Positions 46,297-58,534 of a stretch of 64,000 bases of DNA are shown here, piece after piece. The first letter of the stretch is position 1. Every line of letters begins with the position of its first letter. The stretch spans positions 42,780,165-42,844,164 of the forward strand of contig NC_090766.1 of assembly GCF_036898095.1 (NCBI RefSeq), read 5' to 3'. The stretch is from Palaemon carinicauda (lineage: Eukaryota; Arthropoda; Malacostraca; Decapoda; Palaemonidae). The position numbers and the translations under genes were made by a program. A model generated the notes under the pieces. The model was not told the DNA's origin, made no database searches, and saw only the letters and a program-made list of their open reading frames with translations.

Positions 46297-49080
46297 GTGG
46301 TAGATTCTGATCCCGCTACTGTAACTGCTAATGAGCCTACGCTTAAGGACATGTTTGTAGCAATTCAAGTGCTGGGCGCTAAAGCGGAATCGCTTGCGGC
46401 GGACAGAACGCAGCTTATGTCCGATGAAAAGCAGTTAAAGGGTGAAAGTACAAAAAGTGCAGTGAAGTTGTTTAGTGCTGTGGAGGGTACACCTGCTCAC
46501 GTCTCGTTCTTAGAGTCTTAGACCTCTTCCAAGCTTCCCAACCCCTGGGAGAAGGAATGTCGAACGGCAAAAGGAGACAAGAGGCTTTAAAACATGAGCA
46601 GACGTCCCCTCTAACGTGCCTGTTGACGTTTCCCAGGACGTTCGCCCTCACCATAGGAAAGGTGAGGTTAAGTTGTTTTCGTTGTCTTCGGATGACGCAA
46701 TACCTAAAAGAGGCTGGCGGCTAACTTTCAGACCTCTTAAGAGGACCTTTGATAAGGCCTACCAACGTCCTACTAGCACATCGCGGCCTGGCTGTAGCCA
46801 TTGGGATAGTCCAGAACGTTTTATATCTTCATTTGAGAGCTCTCCTTCTAAACGTCCTGCTAGGACGTCAGACTGCCAAGGATCCTGCTAAGCAGTTGTC
46901 AGAACCAGGCTTAATCTCGGTTCATGCTCCCCCACACCTGTCAGACTGGTTTTCACCAACCAGACATTCTGAACGCTTTATGAGCGGTGAGGAGAAGGTT
47001 GTGTCGTCACCGATATCACAACGAATGGATCCTAATTTGAATATGCTACAAGACACGCAACAAAGGCTCTCTTCTTTCCTGCAAAATTACCAAGCCCCGA
47101 TCAGTAAGAGATTAGCAGTCCTGGATCCTGAACTTCAGGAAACCTCTATTCTGGACGCCAGGTGGTGTAAGACTATCAGTCAAGAGGCTCTGAATGACGA
47201 TCTCATTTTTGTCTCTCCCTTGAAAGGTCTTAACACTATTCCTCTTAAGGAAAGTGAACTTGTTCGTGTGCACAAACGTCAGACATACCATCGTAGCGAC
47301 AAGCGTCAAACAGACAGAAGTGACAGTTATTGTCAGGCTCGAGACAGCGAGCGGTCTGCTCAACGCGACGTGAAACGTCCCGTAGGACGTGTTCCCGAAC
47401 GTATCATTAAGCGTGCGGTGGTTCATGATCTCGAACGTCCTATACGAGGCGCCGAGCTTCCTGCTAGCTATAGCATCGAACGTCCTTTAGGACGTGATCC
47501 TGAGCGATCAACTAAGAACGAAGTTGAGTTCTCAGCCAGCTCTTAACGTCGAACGCTCTTTAATCCGAGGCGCTGAACGTCCTCTTAAGCGCAAAGGTGA
47601 ACTACATTCAGGACGTGAGCTCGAACGTCCTACAAAACGAGAAGTCGTCGAACGTGCTAGTTCACAGGACGTCAACCGCCCTTCAAGACTCTATATTGAA
47701 CGTCCTCCAGGATGTGTCGCCGAGTGATAAGCAGCCAAACAGGTCGTCGAGCGACAAGCGGTACACGGCGCTGAGCGCCAGTCAGGAAGCGATGTCAAGC
47801 GTTTTTCAGAACGCGACCCTGAGCGACCTACTTCTTCCCATGTTACTGGTGATTAAGAAGTGTGTCTTGATTATGATGATGAGTCCTACGCTCTTCAGGA
47901 TGACACTGATTTTAACAGAGATCATATTTTGGAACACGTTAGTTCCGATCGCGTTTGGATGAGCGTCGAGCGACACGTCCGCTTGGCGACAGACGTCATG
48001 ATCCAGTTTCTGTTGCTGTCGAAAGTCAGGATCTTCATGTGAAGGACACGGTTCTCAACACTGTTGCTCCAGTTGGAGCTTTACCAGAGAAGGACATTGA
48101 GGGTCGGCTTTCTCCTGTTGAGTTTGAGGAGGTTTCAGAAGATGAAGATACATTCATTTGTCCTTCAGTAGATTTGAAAAACCTTATGAAAGTTTTCACT
48201 GAGGAATTCTCAGACTTTTTTGTACCCGTTGCTCCACGTTCTCCACCTTACGAATTTTCTCTTGGAGAGGCTTCAAAGAAGTCTCGGTTTACCAAGATGG
48301 TCTTGTCACGATCATCTAAGAGGGGTCTAAGACTGATGGGTGACTGGATGCAGTCCAAGAAAGACCTAGGGAAAGTGGCTTTCGCATTTCCTCCAGCTAG
48401 ACTAGCATCTAGGTCTAGTATCTGGTACGAGACAGGAGAAGTTCTCGCCTTGGGGATACCTGCCTCTGCCCAGGCAGATTTCTTGAGTCTTGTAGACGCT
48501 CCTTGTCGGTCGGCCATGAGGAAGACCAAGATTTTCTGGTCAACCTCGGAGCTGGATCATCTGCTTAAGGTCATATTTAGAGCCTTCAAAGTTTTTTAAC
48601 TTCCTGGACTGGACGTTAGGAGCCTTGGGTAAAAAAGTGGCTGCTTTTAAAGAAGGTGATACAGTACCTCTAACTTAGTCCACTTAATGTCCTGTATGGA
48701 TAAGGCATTGCGTGGCGGATCCAATGAGTTGGCAGCACTTTTCTGCTGGGACTCTCAAGAAAAGGGCTCAGATGTGCTAATTTCTGTCACTGGGGGTTAC
48801 ACCCTTCAAGAAATCTGAGTTATATGCTCCTCTTTCTCCCTTGCTGTTCCCACAAGAGCTCATAAAGGAAATATCATCTGCTTTAAACACAAAAGGCCAC
48901 TCAAGACCTGGTCTCTAAGACAGCCAGAAAGGTCCTCCCACCTTTTTCCAGCCGCAAACCTAAGAAAGAAACAACTTTTCCTAAGTTCTCCCAGCCCTTT
49001 CGAGGGAGGTCTTCCAACAGGGGTAGCTCCAGACCCAATACAAGAAGAAATAAGAGGAGAGGCTTCAGATCAGGGCAAAG
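46297..49080 (+). pseudogene. Decayed gag-like region of DIRS-like element 2
   Basis: A long coding-like stretch with less AT bias than the host DNA, spread over at least three frames (main pieces 46749-47546, 47597-47962 and 47955-48599). The middle is Arg-rich with a recurring ERP or DERP motif from a GAACGTCCT-like nucleotide repeat. The later part (VSEDEDTFICPSVDLKNLMK; RGLRLMGDWMQSKKDLGK) precedes the RT. The exact role is not shown; position and charge suggest a nucleic-acid-binding gag (inference). Several frameshifts. Confidence 0.55.
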
Positions 49081-49099
49081 CAGTTTCTGACTGCTTTCG

Positions 49100-49800
49100 C
49101 CTTCAGGCAGTAGGAGCCAGACTACTCAACTACTGGCAAGCGTGGGAGAAGAGAGGAGCAGACCAATGGTCAATACAGATCTTGAAGGAGGGTTACAAAA
49201 TCCCCTTTATAGGGAATCCTCCTTCAAGTGTGTCTAATGTTGGAGAAGGGGGCCATAGAAAGAGTACAGGATATACGTTCTCCAGGCTTTTACAACCGCC
49301 TGTTCCTGGTACCCAAGAACTCTGGGGGGATGGCGTCCAGTCCTGAACGTAAGTGCATTGAACAAGTTCGTCCAGAAGACAAAGTTCTCAATGGAGACTT
49401 CGAAATCAGTTCTTGCTGCAGTAAGGAAAGGCGACTGGATGGTCTCATTAGACCTCCAGGACGCCCATTTTCACATCCCAATTCATCCGAACTTCATGCA
49501 TTATTAAGATTCGTATTCAAGGGGGAAGTTTTTCAATTTCGAGCCCTATGTTTCGGCCTCAGCACAGCCCCGCAAATACTTTATTTACGAAACTCATGCT
49601 CAACGTAGCAAAGATCCTCCACTCAAGGGGCATCAGAGCCTCCCTGTATCTCTAGGATTGGCTTCTCAGAGCTTACTCATAAGATCACTGCCTGAAGGAT
49701 CTCCAGACAACTTTGAGCCTTACGAAAGAACTGGGCCTTCTTGTCAACAAGGAAAAGTCTCTCTTGATTCCATCACAAGAGATTCTTTAAAAGCATGTGT
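49100..49800 (+). pseudogene. Reverse transcriptase of DIRS-like element 2 (disrupted)
   Basis: Blocks in order: VGARLLNYWQAWEKRGADQW, RSPGFYNRLFLVPKNSGG, DLQDAHFHIPIHPNF (first catalytic Asp) and LRFVFKGEVFQFRALCFGLS followed by TAPQI. The fourth block, normally YLDDW, reads LYL, TAG at 49653-49655, DW: the stop replaces the first Asp. Single-base frame changes lie between the blocks. The RT cannot be functional as sequenced. Confidence 0.85.
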
Positions 49801-50333
49801 TCAGAGAGGAAGTGGATGAGTCTAGTAGGAACCCTCTCCTCCTTAGAACAATTTGTTCCCCAAGGAAGACTGAACCTTCGTCCTCTCCAATTCCACTTCA
49901 ATCACCATTGGAACAAGGAGAAGGACCTAGAGACAATGAGCATTCCAATTACAGAATCCATCAAAAACTGCCTCCGGTGGTGGGACGAACCAGACAAGTT
50001 CCAAGAAGGTCTCGACTTACTCAAAAGAACCCAGGCCTTGTGTTATGTTCCGATGCCTCGGACTCGGGGTGGGGAGCTACTCTGGACAAGTTGGAAGCTT
50101 CGGGGCTGTGGTCAGAGACCCAGAAGAACTTTCATATGAATCAGAAAGAATTGTTGGCAGTCCTGTTAGCCCTCAAAAGTTTTGAAGGGTCAGTTCTAAA
50201 CAAAGGGGTACAAGTCGATGCCGACAACACGACGGCATTGGCTTACATTACTAAACAAGGGGGAACTCGATATCTCTTTACGAAACAGCGAAGAATCTCC
50301 TTTTGTGGGCAAAGGAGAGGAATGTGGTCCTGA
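49797..50333 (+). pseudogene. RNase H of DIRS-like element 2
   Basis: In one frame: CSDASDSGWGATLDKLEASG (first Asp block), NQKELLAVLLALKSFE (Glu block) and VQVDADNTTALAYITKQGGT (second Asp block). The spacing is normal for a retroelement RNase H, and the three acidic residues are kept. It follows the RT after a frameshift. This is the best-preserved enzymatic domain of the element. Confidence 0.8.
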
Positions 50334-50713
50334 TGACAAGGTTCATCCAAGGAGAGAAGAACGTAATGGCAGACAGCCTCAGCAGAAGAGGTCAGATCCT
50401 GTCCACAGAGTGGACGTTCCCTCAACAAGTATGCAATCGTCTGTGGCGACTTTGGGGTCGACCATGCAGAGACCTCTTCGCAACATAAAAAACAAAGAGG
50501 TTAGAGGCGTATTGCTCTCCAGTACCGGATCCAGAAGCAGTCCACTTAGATGCGTTTCTGTTGGATTGGACCAATCTAGACACATACGCTTTTCCACCAT
50601 ACAAGATCCTGTACAAAGTGGTACAAAAGTTTGTAGCAACCGAAGGGACCACAATGACCCTAGTGGCCCCCTTTTGGCCCTCAAGAGAATGGTTCACAGA
50701 GGTACTGGAATAG

Positions 50714-51869
50714 ATGGTAGACACTCCAAGAAGCCTTCCATTTACTCAAACAACCTCACTTGGAAAGATTCCATCAAAATCTCCAAAGTCTTCAGCTGAC
50801 TGCCTTCAGACTATCGAAAAACTCACTAGAGCTAGAGGTTTTTCGAAGGAGGCAGCTCAAGCCATTGCAAGAGCAAGAAGAACATCAACTATCAGGGTTT
50901 ATCAGTCCAAGTGGGAGGTTTTTAGAGTGGTGTAGAGTCAACTCTCTTTCCTCATCCAGTACCTCTGTAGCTCAAATTGCGGACTTCCTGCTCCACCTTC
51001 GAAGAAAGCGCAACTTTTCTTCCTCGACTAGTAGGGGATACAGGAGTATGTTAGCGACTGTATTCAGGGACAGAAACCTGGACCTTTCAAACAATAAGGA
51101 TCTGCAAGAACTTCTTAAATCCTTTGATACGACAAAGCAACGGCACCAAGATTCACCAGCTTGGAATCTGGATATTGTTTTAAAGTTTCTTATGAGTGAC
51201 AGATTTGAGCCCTTAAATTCAATTTCCTTGAAGGATCTTACTATGAAGACTTTGTTTTTGGTTAGTCTCGCAACAGCCAAAAGAGTTGGCAAAATCCATG
51301 CGTTTAGGAAAAACGTTGGTTTTCGAGATGGTAAGGCTGTCTGTTCCTTACAGTTAGGCTTTCTCGCCAAAAATGAACGCCCTTCTCAACCTTAGCCCAA
51401 GGCTTTTGAAATTCCGAATCTTTCGGATTTAGTTGGCGAGGAGTTGGAAAGAGTCCTGTGCCCAGTAAGAGCTCCGAGGTTTTACCTGGACAGAACAAAA
51501 GACTTACGAGGCAATTCGGAAGCTCTATGGTGCTCAGTCAAAAAGCCCACGTTGCAGATGTCAAAAAATGCCTTGCCATTTTTTATCAGGCTCTTGATTA
51601 AAGAAGCTTATGCACATTGTAATGAATCAGACCTTGGGCTTCTAAAGGTTAAGACTCACGAAGTCAGAGCTGTAGCAACGTCAGCAGCATTCAGACAGAA
51701 TAGATCGTTGCAAAGCATAATGGACACAACCATTTGCAGGAGCAAATCTGTGTTCGCTTCACATTATCTGAAAAGTGTTCAGACTCGTTACAAGGACTGC
51801 TACACTCTGGGTCCATTCGTAGCAGCGAGTGCAGTAGTGGGTGAAGGATCCACCACTACATTCCCATAA
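50714..51869 (+). pseudogene. Tyrosine recombinase of DIRS-like element 2 (frameshifted)
   Basis: Three overlapping frames cover one domain: RGFSKEAAQAIARARRTSTI plus RVYQSKWEVF (50714-50935), then SVAQIADFLLHLRRKRNFSS and ATAKRVGKIHAF with the first catalytic Arg (50760-51395), then THEVRAVATSAAF (HxxR box) and FASHYLKSV with the likely nucleophilic Tyr (51444-51869). All main boxes survive but at least two frameshifts separate them. Such enzymes integrate DIRS circles in place of a DDE integrase. Confidence 0.82.
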
Positions 51870-52241
51870 TCCCAATAACGTTTTCTTCTCTTGGAACTTT
51901 TGTTTTTATGGTTGTTTGTGGAGATTGTGTCAGTCTTCCAAAATCATTGATTTTAGTCAGGTGGTCAATTTTGTTCCTTGAAGAGTGCCCGGAACTGGTT
52001 ATTAGAGGAGGTTCTGTCACAATGAGGTATATACACCAGTTTGACAGTCCCTATGAGATCTTCAGCCCCCTGGGGGGATCGCTGGATCTCATAAGGCTAG
52101 CAGACATAATGAGGCAGAGGATCATTTGAAGTCGGCTTCCTTATCAGGTACGAACCCTTAAGTTTGTTTTGATTAACTCTTAAGCAGAATTCCAACTATA
52201 TTGGGTATCTCTAACCCTCCTCCAAAGGTGTTAATCAGCTA

Positions 52242-52326
52242 TATATATAACTACCAGGTAAGTCTTATGTTTGAAAATAGTATTTTTATCATAAAATAAA
52301 TTTTTGAACATACATACCCGGTAGCT
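52242..52326. repeat. Right inverted terminal repeat and fold-back end of element 2
   Basis: 52242-52272 is the right terminal repeat. 52250-52326 is an imperfect palindrome: it opens with CTACCAGGTAAG and closes with CATACCCGGTAG around an A/T-rich centre. It corresponds to the internal complementary region used by DIRS elements in replication (established for the class; inferred here). Confidence 0.7.
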
Positions 52327-53219
<893 letters not shown>

Positions 53220-53221
<2 letters not shown>

Positions 53222-54172
53222 GCCCCACATCTACATTCAGGAGATGGAATTGATGCAAAGAGAGTAGCATCACCAGCATATGCAACAAGCTTGTTTTCTA
53301 GACCAAACCACATGTCATGTGTATATAGTATGAAAAGTAATGGGCCAAGAACTCTACCCTGAGGAATGTCACATATCACATTCCTAAACTCACTATGGTG
53401 CCCATCAATAACTTTCATCAATCTATTACATGAAAATTCAATATTGATGCAAATAAATGACCCCCCCCCACTCCCAACTGTTTGAGTTTGAGAACAAGGG
53501 CCTCAGGATTAACACGGTCAAAGGTAGCACTAAAATAAAGGCTAATCATACATACATCCTATACTTCCTGACCACAATTAATGAATTCCTGACCACAATT
53601 AATGAATTCCTGTACAGCATTGAAGATTGTAGGAAGGGCTTCATATCCTCCAAGGCCTTTATGAAAACCAAATTGCAAGCTAGAGAACAGATAATCATCT
53701 TTAGCAAACCTATTAAGATGTTCACAAACTTCATAGTATGTGAGTTATGGAAATTGGGCAGTAATCAGTTACACCTGAGGTACCACAAACATTTACATAT
53801 AGGAGTAACATTACCAATTCTCCAAGTAATAAAAGCTCCTCCTCTCGCTAACTTGCACAAAATAAGAAAACTGCAGTCATCATAAAAAAAACAAAGGAAA
53901 AACACCATTTGTGTCGATACCTCCATAAACATCAAGGTTCATCAAGAAAGCTATACTTCATCCCATCAAAAAGCTAAACTAGTTGGTTTAGCCTCAGGGA
54001 AGCGGGAATGAGTTAGTTCGAGTTTCTCAATACTCTGCTTACTGTCAAACAAATCAACCAAATGGGTTGCCTTTTCCTTTCAACAGTGAGTGACAAAGCG
54101 ATCTGGTTTAAGTAAAGGAGAACTGTTGCATCTACACCAAAGAGTGAAGATGTAAGGGTATTCCACCAAGCT
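53220..54172 (-). mobile_element. LINE fragment (L2/CR1-like), RT region
   Basis: Reading right to left: AWWNTLTSSLFG, then GGAFITWRIGNVTPI, FAKDDYLFSSLQFGFHKGLGG, and VIDGHHSEFRNVICDIPQGR followed by VLGPLLFILYTHDMWFGL and YAGDATL. These are successive RT blocks of an L2/CR1-type polymerase in shifting frames. The catalytic YADD is YAGD, and stops are present. A 22-bp tandem duplication (CCTGACCACAATTAATGAAT) occurs near 53572-53613. It is the same kind of LINE as the intron-1 copy. Confidence 0.75.
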
Positions 54173-54475
54173 ACTTTCATCCTATTTTCAACTGCAGTCG
54201 CACACCCTCCCTCCTGACTTATAGAAGACCCCAAATACTGTACCTTAAAAGTTCTACCCGTTTTATGACCGAACCTCTACTTTCATGCATAACTATCCTG
54301 TCCATATGTACCTTACTGCTCATCATACCGTCAGTCTTATGCACATTTACTCTTAAGCCACCCCTCTCTAAAGTCTCTTGCCACTCTGCAACCCTTCTCT
54401 GTAAGTCTTCCTCATTTTCAGCGGTAATCACCAAATCATCTGCACTTAGCAACACCCACAACTCTTCATTTCTGA
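54173..54475 (-). mobile_element. Second LINE fragment, different lineage
   Basis: Minus strand encodes SADDLVITAENEEDLQRRVA, EWQETLERGGLRVNV and ISQEGGCATAVENRMK, an RT block around the catalytic ADD (relatives YADD) with its downstream thumb region. This protein differs from the neighbouring L2/CR1-like fragment; the two meet at about 54172 within a shared Ala-Trp codon region. One frameshift. Clade not assigned. Confidence 0.7.
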
Positions 54476-55077
54476 TTTCTTCACTTCACAATCGATGACC
54501 ACTAAAGGGGGGGGGGGGGGTTATTCCTAACCTACCAACGAACTGCCAATGCCTATTTGCAGTTAACTACACCTCAAGTAAACCACTTTCTGCCCAATCT
54601 ATTTGGAGTCGACTAACACAAGTAACTTGCTGTACTGCCCGATATTGCTTTTATTTGGTTTCTATCACATTATAAGTATTAGGGTTATGAATTAACACAT
54701 TTCAGTAAGTGTACAGTAGATGTACACATGAGTCAGAGGCACACTTGTCTGTGTGATATATATACAGTAACATAAAAAAACTGGTATTCCTATATAACAC
54801 TTGCTGATACTGTATAGTGTATATTACTGTAATATAATTACAGCAGTATCACTACAGTACAGATTAATTAGCTTAGGTAACAGGTAACACTCATAAGTGA
54901 CTACTGTTTTTGGCAGGTTGATTCGCATCATTCCAACTCGCTATACACTAGCCTATTTACATTACAACTGTAAAAAACAGTATTTCATATACAGAACTAA
55001 ATATAGTACAGTAATAACTCCTATATACAATAAATACACTTACCCAAAAATCAAAAGAAAAAATATCAGTACAACAC
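54476..55077. other. Unassigned AT-rich DNA
   Basis: Includes a 14-base G run at 54507-54520. No gene signal. Confidence 0.5.
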
Positions 55078-55079
55078 TA

Positions 55080-57750
55080 CAGTGATGCCTCGCAACACGA
55101 AATAAGTGATTTTTTTCTGTAACGAGTCGGCTTTTACATGTAAATAGCCTAATTTGTTCCAGACCCTTGAAAAAGACAACATTAAATGATTATAAAAATG
55201 ATAATTGGCCCTAAAGTACTGTATTTTGATAATTTAATAATAAATTAACATTATTCTGAAAAAGAGGTGTTTAATTAGAGCAAACTGTAAAAATAAAGTA
55301 ACAAAAATGTGGAACCTTACCTTTGGAGTGGGGCGATGTCCGAGAGCGAATTGCGGGGCGGTAGAGGAGGATGAAAACGGCGGAAAATGTAAACACTTAG
55401 TTTTAGGACACGAAGCTACAAATGGCAGGAAATATTAACACTTAACGATAAACTTAAAATAAAATTTATTGATTTTTTTCCTTTTTCTATTTTTTTTTTT
55501 ACTTTACGCTTTCTATTTTGTAAATTTAATTACACTACATCTTCATCACTGCCACTTTTCTTTCGTTTTTCAGCTGGCGCTTGGTCTGCTTCTATCAAAG
55601 GCCTCTTACTAAGATAATCGTCCAAAGAAGCTTTTTTCTGCCTGCTTCTTAAGATTTTCCTGAAATAAATCGGGAAAAACTTCATTACAGTACTCAAGCG
55701 CACGACCTGTGAGAATTTTTACTGGGTGTCTCTTTTCTACAAGAGTCACCATCTAGACCCTCTAATTTCTGCCGTTGTCAGAGGGTCATCCTCCTAACCC
55801 CCTCTGTACTCTTCCTGAACGACGTTCACTCGCATGGCCTCCAACTCCTTCAGGTCATCCGTCTTAAGTTCCTCTTGGTGCTCCTGGATAAGCTCATCAA
55901 TGTCGGCCTCATCAACTTCCAGACCCATGGACTTCCCGAGTGTAACGATCTTGGCAAATTCAGATTGAGCATCAGGTTCAGGATCGTCAACATTTTCGGA
56001 ATCGTCTTCAGTTTGGTCTGCATGGAAGACTTGGAAATAATGTGCGGAAACGGCATCAGGCCACAGCTTCTTCCAAGCAGAGTTCCAGGTGTGCCTCGAA
56101 ACCTCCTGCCAAGTTTGATCGATCATTTTGAGGCATATAACAATATCAAAATGCTCCTTCCAATATCGACGAAGGGTGAGGTTTGTGCTCTCAATGATTT
56201 CGAAACATCTCTTGAAGAGATATTTCGTGTAGAGTTTCTTAAAGTTGAAAATTACTTGCTGGTCCATGGGCTGGAGAAAAGGGGTGGTGTTCAATGGAAG
56301 ATAAGAGAATCTTGATGAAGGAATATTGTGCTGCAATATCTTCATGGAGATGGAGGGGAAGAAGGGTGAGCAGGGGCATTGTCCAGTACCAGCAGGCAAT
56401 TCAGAGGGAGGCGCTTCTCTTCCAAATACTTTTTCACAGTCGGGCCAAAACAAATATTTATCCACTCGATAAACAATTGTCTTGTTTCCCAGGCTTTTCT
56501 ATTAGCCCTCCACAGCACGTTTAGATGTTCCTTAGTGACTTTGTGGGTCTTGAAGGCTCGAGGAGTATCGGAGTGATACACCAGCAGGGGTTTCACCTTG
56601 CAATCCCCACTGGCATTTGCACAGTGCAAAAGGGTAAGCCTATCCTTCATAGGCTTATGCCCAGGTAGCCTCTTTTCTTCTGCCGTGATGTACGTTCGAC
56701 GAGGCATTTTTTCCAATAAAGCACAGTCTCGTCGCAATTGAAGACTTGCTGGGGACTGTAGCCTTCCCGGACAGTCAACTCGTCGAATGTTTTAACAAAG
56801 GCTTCGGCCGCTTTCGTGTCTGAGCTTGCAGCCTCCCCATGACGCACCACCGAATGAATGCTTGTGCGTCTCTTAAACTTTACAAACCACCCACGAAAAG
56901 CCTTGAACTCTGGGGGTTCCTGCTTCAATGTTCCTTCTCCACCGTCGGTTTCGGCTTGAGCATGCATGAGATCACCGAAAATGGCACTGGCTTTCTGGCA
57001 GATTATCACTTCGGTGATATTGTCTCCAGCCATTTCTTTATCCTTTATCCAGACAAGCAACAGTCTCTCCATCTCATCATGGAGGCGGCTCCTCTTGCTG
57101 AAGAAAACCGTCATGCCCTTAGAAGGTGTTGCTGCTTTGATAGCTTCCTTCTGCTTCAGTATCGTTCCTATCGTAGATGGATTTTGGCCATATTCCTTCG
57201 CGAGTACACTTAACCGCATGCCAGCCTTGTATTTCTTGATTATTTCCATCTTCATCTCCACGGAAAGCATCATCCTCTTCTTTCCCTTAACATCAGCAAC
57301 TTTCTCTGGACCCATGGCCAATGATGTATCGTAGGATCACACACGATAACAGTACATACAGTAAAATTGTTACAAAAGCGAAATCACAAACACTAAGTCA
57401 ATGCGTACGATACCGCTGCCGGAATGAAATGACATAGGAACACCAGTGCATAGATGCACGATGGGATACAGTACAATAGATGTCGACCAATAGGAGAGCA
57501 GGATCTCATGGTGATAACTAGCATCCAAGTAGGGAGATAACCAATGGGAACGCAGGAGGATGGTAGTGAGTTTACGGGCTGGCGGCGCGCAAATTTTAAA
57601 ATCCGTCTGGGATACAGTTGGGCTCCCGCTCCGTACCGACTTTCGTTGTTCGAAACATTTTTCGTGATCCGAGTCATAAAATTCTTCACATCTCCTTTCG
57701 TGAAGTGAAAATTCCGTAAGCCGATTCTTTCGTAGCTAGAGGTTTGACTG
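55080..57750 (-). mobile_element. Tigger/pogo-like DNA transposon with TA target site
   Basis: 2,671 bp flanked by TA at 55078-55079 and 57751-57752. The left end reads CAGTGATGCCTCGCAACACG; the right end, reverse complemented, reads CAGTCAAACCTCTAGCTACG. Both then contain ACGAAA and a GTCGGC or ATCGGC motif. One transposase gene on the minus strand occupies the centre. The size, ends, TA site and CENP-B/DDE domains fit the pogo/Tigger group of the Tc1-mariner superfamily. Two frameshifts in the gene make it non-autonomous as sequenced. Confidence 0.9.
55794..57315 (-). pseudogene. Tigger-type transposase, two frameshifts
   Basis: From the ATG at 57315: a psq helix-turn-helix (LSVEMKMEIIKKYKAG, VLAKEYGQNPSTIGTILKQ), a CENP-B-type DNA-binding half (RLHDEMERLLLVWIKDKEM; EFKAFRGWFVKFKRR), then the DDE domain: VFNCDET (first Asp), LLVLDNAPAHP (second Asp) and NTTPFLQPMDQQVIF (third acidic block), and an acidic C-terminal tail. 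The frame changes once in an A6 run at about 56706-56712 (WKK then MPRRTYI) and again near 56345-56465. All three acidic residues are present. Family members bind their inverted ends and cut and paste at TA. Ends at 55794. Confidence 0.88.
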
Positions 57751-57752
57751 TA

Positions 57753-58523
57753 CTACCCATAAGTCTGAAGCATGATGAAACTCTTGAGCCATCAACTGTC
57801 TGGCATGTAAGGTAGCATAATGTACATATCACATTTTATATTAACATTACTATAAACCACTGGACATGTACAGATTTTTTATACATTACAACATGATCCT
57901 GCATAAAAAGGAATGAAGCAGGAGATGCACCCAAGAGAAGAGACTATGAAACTGTGGCCAAGCCAACAAAAGACGGGATGTTGTACTGAGTGGAGAGAGA
58001 AATACTGTAGTGCGAAACATGCTGTTAAGTGTTATTTGGACAACACTAACATAGGAGGAATGTTCCTAATTTGTTTTCTGGGGATAGGATTTTAAATTGT
58101 CCTTTTTCAATGCTATGTTATTTGTTGTTACTAGTTAGTAACATAGGCTCGAGGATAATTGGAACCAAGTCAGACAAAAGACTTCAAGGATAGGATTCTT
58201 GATATTAGAAGTGCAACTACATCTCTTAATTATTGTAAGAATCTTTTTTTTTTTTTTTTTTGAAAGATTCTTAGCTGAAGCTCAATGACCTAAGTAAGTT
58301 TTTGCTTAGTATTGTCTTTAGCGAAACATCTTTCTCTCTCATCAAGATTGCTGGGCTTTAAGGTAAGCTACTACTGTAGATGAGGGGTACGTGGTATAAA
58401 GGAGAATTTTCTTCTGATTGCATAATTTTCATAAAGTTATAGTATTAGTTTTTTCTTTTGATAATACATGGTGTTGTGGGGTCGCATTTGTGATGTCAAA
58501 AGAAGAAAGGGATTTACTTTTGT
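57753..58523. other. Unassigned DNA between transposons
   Basis: AT-rich, with a T18 run near 58244. No supported gene. Confidence 0.5.
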
Positions 58524-58534
58524 TTAGGAGACTA

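Larger units (their letters stand above)
45724..52326 (+). mobile_element. DIRS-like (tyrosine recombinase) retrotransposon, element 2
   Basis: A 31-bp inverted terminal repeat with one mismatch (45724-45754 and 52242-52272) bounds, in order, a leader, a gag-like region, RT, RNase H and a tyrosine recombinase. No target duplication is seen, as expected for this class. The right end continues into an imperfect fold-back to 52326. Domains are recognisable over most of their length, so this copy is younger than element 1, but frameshifts and stops make it non-autonomous. It interrupts repeat copy C on its left. Confidence 0.85.

Noticed and set aside
46749..47546. 265-codon frame as a host gene
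   Set aside because: It lies inside the DIRS-like element upstream of RT, is Arg-rich and repeat-containing, and continues in other frames. It is better explained as decayed gag.
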